From: Nemertoderma westbladi | Taxonomy: Eukaryota; Xenacoelomorpha; Nemertodermatida; Nemertodermatidae | DNA: 28,026 nt | Direction of reading: 5' to 3' | NCBI GenBank assembly: GCA_032718475.1 | Contig: JAUCBJ010005976.1 | Span: 1 to 28,026 of the forward strand | Shown: one piece after another, positions 20,265-28,026 of the stretch | How the letters are laid out: each line of letters begins with the position of its first letter | How positions within the stretch are numbered: the stretch's first letter is position 1 | Notes under the pieces: generated by a model | Told to the model about the DNA's origin: nothing | The model's database searches: none | What the model saw: the letters and a program-made list of their open reading frames with translations, nothing else | Translations under genes and position numbers: made by a program

Positions 20265-20381
20265 TTTATTCCAAAATTGTAACATTACTCAACGCCGTTA
20301 GTATTAACAGCGAGTTGTTATTTAGCACTTTACAACTTTGGAGGACATTACAGCATCGTAACGTTAAAATTTTGGAATAAA
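20265..20381. repeat. 117-bp palindrome-ended segment
   Basis: Perfect 14-bp inverted ends (TTTATTCCAAAATT at 20265-20278; its complement at 20368-20381) flank a non-coding core. It is directly followed by a second hairpin at 20389-20523, so the two may be halves of one composite non-autonomous element. Confidence 0.55.
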
Positions 20382-20388
20382 ACTACAT

Positions 20389-20523
20389 ACATACTTGTTG
20401 CAAAGTACTTTACAGTGTTCTGATCCTCGTGGCTTTATTTTCACTCACTCACTAACGTTTGTTCGTGTAACAAAGCCACTCGGATCGTCACACTGTAAAG
20501 TGCTACTTTACACACAAGTATGT
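20389..20523. repeat. Long imperfect hairpin (51- and 55-bp arms)
   Basis: The left arm 20389-20439 and right arm 20469-20523 pair over most of their length (catacttgt, ctttacagtgt, gatcc-x-cg/gtggcttt and their complements), with a few gaps, around a 29-base loop. The form is that of a MITE. Confidence 0.7.
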
Positions 20524-21288
20524 AAATAGTTATTAAAATTAGACCTTACCGCGCAAAATGGTCGGTCTCTATCTGAATGTCAATATGTAATAATTAACAT
20601 AGCAATTCTTAATGTTATTGAAGCACACAGGTAGCATTTTCGCCACAGGGGCTTTCGTGGTCGTTAATTTCATTTCTTATGTCCGTTTTGATGAAATCTA
20701 GTCTGTCTATCTTTCAGGAAACACATTATTCGGTTAAGTAATATTTATTTAATTATTTATGAAAGCATGCCATATGTGGTACAATCGACATAATTCAATA
20801 ACTAAACATGACGAGAAGCAATATTCGCATATTCGCCATTAAATTCTGCATCAAAATCGCAAACAAAAAGGTCACTATGTACCCCCCCCCACCCCCCCCA
20901 AGATTGAGACGAAATATTAATTAACCGAGATGGTATTTGCGTCCAGTTCCCCGACCCACTGCCCTGTTTGATTGTGTTTGATTGATATTTGCAATGAATT
21001 TAATTTGTTTTTAATGTCACGGGCATTATTCATACCACGTGACGTGCTGTCGTATTCATACCCTCAGACATAACATAGGCCTACTGTGCTGTATTTACAC
21101 AAACATAAATAACTGCACAATGATGACCTGACAAAATCGTCCGTTTATATATTTATTTTTAAATTTATTATAAACATGATAGTTAACTGAAGTTTTTCTT
21201 ATGGTAGGCCCCTATTCCTATTGGAGAAAAAGATCGAGACTTGAAAAATGTCGCGAGTAAAAATATCGCGAGTACTAATTTATTTATT
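20524..21288. other. Gene-free interval with repeat fragments
   Basis: It contains a left-half copy of the tgtctgtctg fold-back family (20650-20720, gtcgttaatttcatttct and agtctgtct), a C-rich tract broken by one A (20882-20900), one TAGGCCTA (21076-21083) and a direct duplication of tcgcgagta (21251-21259 and 21266-21274). No coding frame is supported. Confidence 0.4.
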
Positions 21289-21290
21289 AG

Positions 21291-21377
21291 ATGGGGAAAA
21301 AAGTACAACTTTTTTTCACTATTCCCGAGTCATTTTATTTACCGAGAGTCAGCGATGTTTTTTCGTTTTTTCCCCAT
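21291..21377. repeat. 87-bp segment with 12-bp perfect inverted ends
   Basis: ATGGGGAAAAAA (21291-21302) faces TTTTTTCCCCAT (21366-21377) across 63 bp. It is non-coding and could be a small MITE. Confidence 0.45.
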
Positions 21378-21798
21378 GTAATAATACGTAATTTCATTCT
21401 TAAATTGGTACTTTTGTTGTTGCTCAATTCTTTAATAAAAGATAGAGCGATATAGTGTTACAAAATAAATTGAACTATACCGGTAGTATTTTATTATATT
21501 GCTTCCATAGTTACTGTGATTCAAATTACTGTACACTGCAACTCCTGATACTGCCTTACTCAATGTTAAATAATTTAGTGTTTTAGAATATTTATTACGT
21601 AACTAGAGAGCCGCTTAATACCAAAAACCAATATTGGATATTGAGTTCCGCTTTTGAGTATGCCGCGCAGACACTAAATTCGCAATAACTATTGAGTATG
21701 TTCATGGATTTTACTTAAATTAGTGCAAACCTTTTCTACGTCGATAGGCCTACTCATTCAACACATATAATAAAATTTATGAAATTCCACCAAAATAT

Positions 21799-21839
21799 TT
21801 TATTTTACTTTTTTTTACCGCGAAAAAAAGTAAAATAAA
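21799..21839. repeat. Perfect 17-bp-arm hairpin
   Basis: Arms 21799-21815 (TTTATTTTACTTTTTTT) and 21823-21839 are perfect reverse complements with a 7-base loop (taccgcg). Confidence 0.8.
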
Positions 21840-21992
21840 GTCAATCCTATTGGTTACATCTTCCCCAGGGAAAAAAGTGAAAATTTTTATCCGAATTTTG
21901 GGGTATCTCCAAGAGAACATCCCTGTAAATTAGTCGTTACGGTGCGCGTCTCTGATAATATGGAAAATTAAAGTAATTGGTTAATCGTCCTG

Positions 21993-22043
21993 TACCTGTA
22001 ACGGGATACACTCTAATGCGGTGTACTAAGAACGTTACAGGTA
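21993..22043. repeat. Nested hairpin upstream of the KLF gene
   Basis: TACCTGTAACG (21993-22003) and CGTTACAGGTA (22033-22043) are perfect 11-bp complements. Inside, TACAC and GTGTA can pair again, giving a two-level stem. It is about 475 bp upstream of the KLF start codon. Confidence 0.6.
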
Positions 22044-22076
22044 TTTGATCCGGGTCGAATAAATAATAGGCCTACT

Positions 22077-22088
22077 CCCCGCCCCGCC
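22077..22088 (+). promoter_or_regulatory. GC box (Sp/KLF-type site)
   Basis: CCCCGCCCCGCC is a classical GC-box sequence bound by Sp and KLF proteins, standing out in AT-rich DNA 430 bp upstream of the KLF start codon. Its use by the gene's own product would be autoregulation, which is inference. Confidence 0.3.
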
Positions 22089-22392
22089 GTATAATGTTCT
22101 ACCTCACACACATCCTCATGCTCTACGACGAGCAGTCAGATAATGTTTTAATTCAGTACTATGTATTAATTGTCCACATGGTGTCTCTTTTGTGGATCTG
22201 CGGCTCATGAATATTATGTATTTATGCTGGTGTATATGACTTTACTAATAGGGCAATATATAATAATTGTAGTTGCATTTAATGCAAAACTCAAGTCGGT
22301 TTATTTGTTTAAATATTGATTAAGTAAACATCCTATTTGATATTGGGATTTGTAAGAAAATATAACATAACATTGTTCAGTTTGTTAATTCC

Positions 22393-22399
22393 TATAAAA
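22393..22399 (+). promoter_or_regulatory. Candidate TATA box of the KLF gene
   Basis: TATAAAA lies 117 bp upstream of the preferred ATG, which would give a 5' untranslated region of about 90 nt. AT-rich context makes chance occurrence likely. Confidence 0.25.
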
Positions 22400-22515
22400 C
22401 TTATTACAGTAAATGTAGTAATATAAGTTTCATGTTTGGTTATGTAGTACTTTACCGTGCAATACAAATTAATATTGATTATTTCGAGTGTTTTAACAAC
22501 AACTGTTTAACTGTT

Positions 22516-22620
22516 ATGGCGGATATACTGCCAAGCGTTAATATATTTCACGAACTACAAGTTGTACACGATACTGGATACTTTAGTAGCTCCTGTTCGA
22601 AGGAAGATGATTGGATACAT
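22516..22620 (+). CDS. KLF6/7: KLF6/7-type transcription factor, exon 1
   Basis: This exon encodes 35 residues beginning MADILPSVNIF and HELQVVHDTGYFS, ending EDDWIH. The block I-F-x-ELQ-x-VH-x-TGYFS is the distinctive N-terminus of vertebrate KLF6 and KLF7, so a single ancestral KLF6/7 gene is the best call. The frame is open upstream to an ATG at 22432, but family homology and a good context (G at -3 and +4) favour the ATG at 22516. The exon ends at 22620 in phase 0, followed by GTGAGT. Joining to exon 2 aligns W-I-H-A-M-L-D-LER with W-Q-Q-T-C-L-E-LER of the vertebrate proteins without a gap, so the donor is well supported. The product is a nuclear C2H2 zinc-finger regulator. Confidence 0.92.
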
Positions 22621-22750
22621 GTGAGTAAATAAATAATCATTAATTTATTATCATTGTCGGAATATTGGACGACAATAGGCCTTCCCTTATGACATTGCAG
22701 GCAGGTGTAGTTATGTATATTTTGATATATATATTATATCTTATACATAG

Positions 22751-23140
22751 TGGAACCTTTGCCACTTTTGACCCTTTGGCACAGTTGCCCTTTGACAAAT
22801 TTGGCCATTTGTCACAGTTTACCCTTTGACAAATTTGGCCATTTGTCACAGTTTACCCTATGTCATAGTTGACAATTTGACACAGTTGACCCTTTGAGCG
22901 AGTTGCGTCTTTGGCACAGTTCATACCCTTTGTCACAGTGAACCCTTTGGTACAGGGGAACATTTTACTCAGTTGACCCTTTGACACAGTTGACCCTTAC
23001 GCACAGTGGACCCTATGGCACCGTGACTCCTTTGGCACAACGGGGGAACATTTTGCTCAGTGGGCCCTTTGGCAGATTGAACCCTTGGCACACTGAACCC
23101 TTTAGCACAGTGGATTCCTTGGCACTATGGACCCTTTGAA
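22751..23140. repeat. 17-bp minisatellite in KLF intron 1, about 23 units
   Basis: The unit resembles ccctttgacacagttga with frequent single-base variants (ggcacag, gtcacag, agttta, gtgga). One longer block (ccctttgacaaatttggcc and about 17 more bases) is exactly duplicated at about 22787-22857. Units at the right end (23040-23140) are the most diverged. No coding role is apparent. Confidence 0.9.
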
Positions 23141-24221
23141 ATAATATAGTACTAGTAGTTGACTTCCTGTGACACAACTAACATACAGACGTGATATATA
23201 GTAATTAATTATGCTTACCATTGTAAATTTTTGACAACCCTCTAGAAGGGCTTGATATTATCATTGTTTATTTTTGTTTTTTTTCCCTTTCAATGTTATG
23301 TGTAGGACGTTTTCCACCACTGAGTTTTCGATATCAATCGATATGCCATCCAAGCTTGACTACCATCAAATCCAAAGAATTTACAATAGCTGCTAATACT
23401 ATAAATGAATTAGATATCCCAGGCAGTGCCTCAGCACGCTATTGACATCAACAACTACAGTATGGATGGTATAACAAGGAACAGTAGGTAGTAAGGCACA
23501 CAACCATACAGCTGCTACCCATGTTCCCCTCAATCAAGCAACCTAATCAATAATTTATTCTTCTTATGGCGAACAGAATCGCCCTGAAAGTTCGCTATTG
23601 TTTGACACGAAAATAAATTTACTAATTTATAGCGGATTGATGATAAAAGTAACCAACTCAGGGATGATGAGTGATTTACACGTCCTTGGACTTCGGGATA
23701 AGGATTCCTCCCATTCAGCCCTTGTCTATTCGTATTAGTGTTGATTGATTGGATATATTCCCACATCTCAACCCAAAGCGGATATTTCCTAATTATCAAT
23801 TCTTTTGACATTATTTTCCTTGCCAACCTCCTTAACTTTACTAAGGGTTGGTCTATACTTCTAAAGAATTTAAATTTAATTTAGAAATTTAATTCCTTCC
23901 CAGATAAACAAATATTTCCAGAATATTTAATCAATGTCAATCGCTTTATGGAATATCCAATTCCATAATATAGATATATACCACACGTAGAAAGGCATAC
24001 AAAGATCCCTTCAATTACTCCTCTTTCTTCGTAGACCAGACAAAGTTTCATTTTTCAAATAATCTTAAATAAATAAATAAAGTGTGAGATTAATTGCCTT
24101 TATTGTGAATAATTACATTGCATTATTACTACTACAGTAATCGGTTGAGCGAGTTCGGACAATGGAAATGAGGTCCTTCCGGGCATCCCGATTTTCCAGT
24201 ATGGAACGCCGTTGACGCCAA

Positions 24222-24326
24222 AGTTTACCACTACTCACCTAAGTGGGTAAACATAGTGAGACGAAATTATGTCTCAAGTCTCAGTAACTTTGTCACATAA
24301 ACTTGGTGAGACAAAGTTAGTGAGAC
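24222..24326. repeat. Cluster of hairpins in KLF intron 1
   Basis: GTTTACC (24222-24228) pairs with GGTAAAC (24245-24251). Downstream, GTCTCAGTAACTTTGTC (24278-24294) pairs with 24310-24326 (one mismatch, 15-base loop). The gagac/gtctc word is repeated several times, suggesting a small fold-back element. Confidence 0.65.
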
Positions 24327-24435
24327 ACAATTTATGTATCACAAATTGAGCTGCGATTTTAATTTTACCCATAAAACACAAATTAATTATCAATACCTAC
24401 CTGCCATCAATCTCATGTACTGCGCAGTGCCGTCT

Positions 24436-24616
24436 GTGCCTTTGGGTTGGGGTGCCGATTAAAAGGGCTGAACACGTACTGGCCTCTCCTTTCTTTGATC
24501 CGTTGGCGGTGTGGTTAAATTTCTCAAATACTGATTATGTGATAGAATCGCCCAATTTTAATTTGTGTATCATAACTGTGCCTCGTGCTGCACGAAGGCC
24601 CCACGAACACGTACCT
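24436..24616 (+). repeat. Dispersed repeat, copy B (partner at 14021-14245)
   Basis: Same words and order as the copy at 14021-14245, with the strongest match at 24530-24606 (gtgatagaatcg, aattttaatttgtgtatcat, cgaaggcccc). It is in the same orientation, about 10.4 kb away. Confidence 0.65.
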
Positions 24617-24924
24617 TGTAGCTACTGTACTTAAGTGATACGTGATACGCTTTGGCATCAACGGTGTTCCATACTCCAGGGTTGACGCAATTTCTTTTCT
24701 CACAAGTTCAGTCAATTTTCACGTCAAAAATATATATACAGTATATTCACATGTAGGGCTATCAAACTTAGATTTACCTTCTTTAGGCCTACACACGCAC
24801 TAGAACACAATGTTATGCTACATTAGTAGATATTAATTTCTATGTTAGCCAATATTGTTTTCTTTATAGAGTTGAATGTTGATATTAAATAAATCTTGAG
24901 TTAAGATAATACTTAATTAGATAA

Positions 24925-25405
24925 TACTGAGGCGCTCAAAGCGATTAACCGCCCTGCAACTCGGAACTCGGTTGCCCTCAGTCCTGAGAAGTCATCAAAA
25001 CAAAGGCCACGCCGGGAACGCCAGGGGGACACGGCAAATTCCAGCATCCGGCGCACTCCTCCCAGGATGCACTGCGGCTCCTCATCGACTCACGTCTTTC
25101 CACGAGGGTTTCGGTCAGGTGTCAGGGTGTCGAATGAGGATCTTGGGCTCTGAGCACGATACTTCGTTGGTGGTACGGGTACCCAGTACAGTAGTAGTGG
25201 TGTGGAGGCTATGCGATTGTGCAAGATAACTTGGCAGTTCTGCTTCTTCTGACGACGTGTCCACTGCTCCGGAGGTCGACCGGTTGGCCATGGAATATTT
25301 GACGTTTTGTCAGGGTTGCATGTCAAATATCGCAACCCTTCAGCGCTTCAGGTTGCGACGGACACTGACCTGGACTTGGACTCAAGTGTCCAGGTCTCGC
25401 CCACC
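24925..25405 (-). repeat. GC-rich island, possible retroposon remnant
   Basis: About 480 bp is clearly more GC-rich than the surrounding intron and ends abruptly at a C homopolymer. On the minus strand it finishes with ggcggttaatcgctttgag and cgcctcag, then AT-rich DNA; the gctttgagcgcc word resembles 3' tails seen in some SINEs and LINEs. Short frames exist on both strands (24972-25229 plus, 25090-25335 minus) but none shows a domain I recognise. Minus orientation and retroposon identity are inference. Confidence 0.35.
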
Positions 25406-25406
25406 A

Positions 25407-25424
25407 CCCCCCCCCCCCCCCCCC
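25407..25424. repeat. Poly(C) tract
   Basis: A long C run at the edge of the GC-rich island, 270 bp before KLF exon 2. Confidence 0.8.
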
Positions 25425-25692
25425 ATCTAAAAATATACACTTTTCAATAGCTTGGGGATATTCATATATCATATATTCCACCCTCCGTAGCAGCGCTTTC
25501 CACTTTACTTTATTCCTTAGAAGTTGTGCACCTGCTAGGCAATTTTATCCACAAAGTTTGATGACATGCACTAGTTCGCATTGTAGATCTGCAGTAGTTA
25601 CTAAATTAAGTAAACCAAACAATAGTTTATAAATATCTTCCATTAGTGTTTTGTTTACTCACTGGCTATCTATGTTTGCTATTTACCAACAG

Positions 25693-26347
25693 GCAATGCT
25701 GGACCTGGAACGTTGTTTACTTAAAGTAGAACGCCGTTCCTCTGCCAGATCAGTGTGCAACGGTTGGAACGAGCTTCTCTCACCAACTCCGCTCTGTTTA
25801 CCAAACCAACCGTTAGAAGGAACAGAGTACGCGATGGACACTGGTTCCGGACCGACCACCTTGGAGGCCTGTCTGGGTCGGGACTACGACTACCTAGCTA
25901 CGGAGCCAACTCATGGGGATCCCACAGGCACGGTGTGTTCCTCGGGACCCTCCCAAGGGGGTCTAACGACAGTGTGGCCGTACCCACGATTCAATCTCAC
26001 CTGGGGAGGTCATTCCAACGGCGTCATCCGCTCCGGAAGTTCGGATACTACATCCTCAGATGAACTCGATTCCATCGCCTCCCCATCGTCCTCCTCCGTC
26101 TGCAGTCCCGGCGAGTCCCGGTATCTCAGTGACCCTGATTGCGAGACCGGTTGCCTCGGGGATGGGCTTCCCTTTGTGGTGCGCTCATTGATGGAGATAG
26201 ACGCCCCCAACGCCACGCGATTGATTTGTTCCACGTTTAGTACTGATGGTTCCGGGAAGTCAAAGATTCATACCTGCAGATTCCCCGAGTGTAAGAAGGT
26301 TTATACGAAGAGCAGCCATCTAAAGGCTCATCAACGCACACACACTG
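25693..26347 (+). CDS. KLF6/7: KLF6/7-type transcription factor, exon 2 (activation domain, zinc finger 1)
   Basis: This 655-nt exon (residues 36 to 253 plus one base) follows a CAG acceptor and ends before GTAGGT, leaving phase 1. It opens with [13 protein letters not shown], the continuation of the KLF6/7 N-terminal domain. A low-complexity middle (Ser, Gly, Pro and Thr rich, with [18 protein letters not shown]) is the expected activation or regulatory region and is not conserved in detail. It ends with the first C2H2 finger, [19 protein letters not shown] then QRTHTG (Cys 230 and 235, His 248 and 252). The recognition helix KSSHLKA has the KLF contact residues K, H and A. The break just after HTG matches the vertebrate intron position. 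Fingers 2 and 3 are needed for GC/CACCC-box binding and must lie beyond the right edge. Confidence 0.93.
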
Positions 26348-28026
26348 GTAGGTTAATATACTTTATTTAATATATCAGTATTGTATCCGTTGGAAATTGT
26401 TATTGATTACGGATCGCTCACGCCCCGTACTTGTGTGTAGGATGTATGTAGAATGAGATCACCACCCTGAAGAAGCAATAGTTCAGACTCAGAGTTTCTT
26501 CAGACAGACAGATCAACCACGACGATATATTTCCTATAAAAGCTGTCTGGATGGATAAACCAATTTGAAGAATACGTGTGTTGTTGATGAGCTACAGTAT
26601 TATAAACTGACATGGAAAAAAGGTTTAATAAATTGGAGATGATGAGATAAGGTTTAATTAGTTTCGGGTGGTACTTGTTGGGCATCCTAAATGTGCATAA
26701 GCATACTGTTTATGTATGGTTCAGGCTCGGTGTGGGGCTGTAGCACAGCAGATGAGGTAATTTTATGTATCAGCTCAAAATAATTGTAAGCGTCGAAATA
26801 CATATACATACATATACACCCATACAGTACATACACATACGTACATATATACATACAAATTCATACCGAAATTTTAAGCCCTCTATCGGCAGACTCGAGA
26901 ACTAGAACTGTTATAAAGATGTTATAACTGCAATAAAGACATAGCAAGCGTGTAGCACTGTATTATTTCACTCAGACACACTGTTTTAGCCCCCTAACGA
27001 TAGACAGGTGAACTGGACAATTCTGAAAGTGAACCTGTGATACATGTATGCTAACTTTGGAAAGAAATTAAGTAAAATATTCTGGCGGTAAGTTAAGTGT
27101 ATTTATTTTAAAGCTGTGCCATAGCATTGCATAGACGGTAAATGAGGTTAATTGATAATAAAGAATTGTAAAAGTTACAGTAGATGTAGGCTAAATCACG
27201 ATCGCATTGTACTATCGTTGATGACCCAATAAACTCACCAAGGGAAACCTGACTGATCCGATTTTCCACAAAACCTGAAGTTCATAATTCCTGCATCAGA
27301 ATCACGTAATGGCTTAGGGCAGAGTGGACTCCACCTAAACTCCCAAAGCTAACCTCCTGTAAGCGAGATTTATGAAAGTATAGTATAATTAATTAAGAAG
27401 AGCTCCTTAGATTATTGCACGTCTTAAGGCTATCAAAGACTATCAAGTCTTTGGTTGTTTTTGAATTAATACTTATCTATTTTACCGGTATATAGGAAAC
27501 ATAAACTGATGATATCCTTTTCACTACACGATGGTATGGAACTATTGAATCGATTATTGACACATTAAACTTAACTTATGTTACACATGCACATGATCGC
27601 CTATATGTAATAATAATATATAATTAAGCGCCGAAATTACATAGGGGTTGTACTCTAAGGCGCTACGTGGAACAGACGTACTGTACTAGGATGTAGATGT
27701 GTAGATGTAGGGCCTACTGTACTTACGCCATAAATTTTTGTTATTATAAATTTCTTTACATACGTCATTCCTGTTAATTTCATTACACGATAATTTCATT
27801 ACGTGTTAATTTCTCCAACCATTTTTAATCCCAACCATAATCCAAACCATCTCCAACCATAATTTCTCCATTTACGACCATAGTGGCGCCCCACTGTGGC
27901 GCCTATATAAGTGATCAGTCCTTTTAGCTGCAGTAATGTTTCTTCTATTTTTGCATTGTAGTGCGCTGTGTGATTCATCTTGCTCAATATTTTACCAGAT
28001 TATATCTATAGGATACAGCGTACAGA
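26348..28026 (+). other. KLF6/7 intron 2 (partial)
   Basis: The intron begins GTAGGT and runs off the window; I searched by eye for EKPY-type zinc-finger sequence and found none. It includes an (ATAC)n microsatellite and short tandem words near 27774-27862 (ttaatttcattac and ccaaccat repeats). A gtggcgcc duplication (27883-27902) is followed by TATATAAG near 27904. No exon or RNA gene is supported. Confidence 0.7.
26797..26866. repeat. (ATAC)n / (ACAT)n microsatellite
   Basis: An imperfect run of catatacatacatatac-type units in intron 2. Confidence 0.8.

Larger units (their letters stand above)
21378..22076. other. Gene-free upstream region
   Basis: AT-rich DNA with two TAGGCCTA palindromes (21745-21752 and 22067-22074). 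It also contains the hairpins at 21799-21839 and 21993-22043 listed separately. No gene is seen. Confidence 0.4.
22621..25692 (+). other. KLF6/7 intron 1 (3,072 bp)
   Basis: It starts GTGAGT at 22621 and ends CAACAG at 25692, phase 0. It contains a 17-bp minisatellite, nested hairpins near 24222-24326, a dispersed repeat copy, a GC-rich retroposon-like island and a C homopolymer, each listed separately. A 98-residue minus-strand frame at 23530-23826 has no recognisable domain and is not supported as a gene. Confidence 0.85.

Noticed and set aside
22432-22515. Upstream ATG extending KLF exon 1 by 28 residues
   Set aside because: The extra residues have no KLF resemblance; family homology begins at the ATG at 22516, which has a good context.
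23530-23826. 98-residue minus-strand frame in KLF intron 1
   Set aside because: No recognisable domain or start context was found; a database search could overturn this.
25755-26234. Alternative frames within KLF exon 2
   Set aside because: They are shadows; the zinc finger and N-terminal homology fix the frame.
27799-27987. 62-residue minus-strand frame near the right edge
   Set aside because: It is largely made from ccaaccat tandem words and has no domain.

Overview
This is eukaryotic, AT-rich, repeat-dense DNA. It holds a single-exon SLC22-type transporter gene, two exons of a Krueppel-like factor gene with GT/AG introns, decayed non-LTR retrotransposons and several satellite arrays. The KLF protein, the SLC22 transporter and a strongly over-represented dispersed palindrome (TAGGCCTA, nine copies) suggest a marine invertebrate, perhaps an echinoderm or related deuterostome. 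That placement is inference from general sequence character, not proof.

Layout. 1-2100: gene-free, with a large asymmetric palindrome (206-1436) and a small fold-back repeat (1735-2092). 2129-5105: a 43-bp satellite array of roughly 65-70 units with internal higher-order structure. 5140-5440: the decayed C-terminal end of a LINE polyprotein (minus strand). 5545-6428: a second array, 42-bp unit. 6430-7346: AT-rich DNA with nothing recognised. 7347-7435: an 89-bp palindrome made largely of a G tract and a C tract, followed by a C-rich minisatellite (7428-7677). 7728-10317: a 2.6-kb non-coding element with long terminal inverted repeats and a small MITE nested in its left arm. 10576-12276: intact SLC22-family transporter on the minus strand. 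12307-15600: gene-free, with fold-back and dispersed repeats. 15607-16026 (+) and 17815-19920 (-): two fragments of one LINE family, tail to tail. 19921-22390: gene-free, with several hairpin or MITE-like structures. 22516-22620 and 25693-26347: exons 1 and 2 of a KLF6/7-type transcription factor on the plus strand. Its 3.07-kb first intron carries a 17-bp minisatellite and other repeats. The second intron runs off the right edge, so zinc fingers 2 and 3 lie outside the window.

The two real genes show no functional link. SLC22 is a plasma-membrane solute carrier and the KLF is a nuclear DNA-binding regulator; they are about 10 kb apart, and their predicted 5' ends face each other across LINE debris. 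Most of the window's unusual structure is repeat biology: satellite homogenisation, nested inverted-repeat elements and long G/C homopolymers. I found no RNA genes, no CRISPR array and no convincing new multi-gene system.
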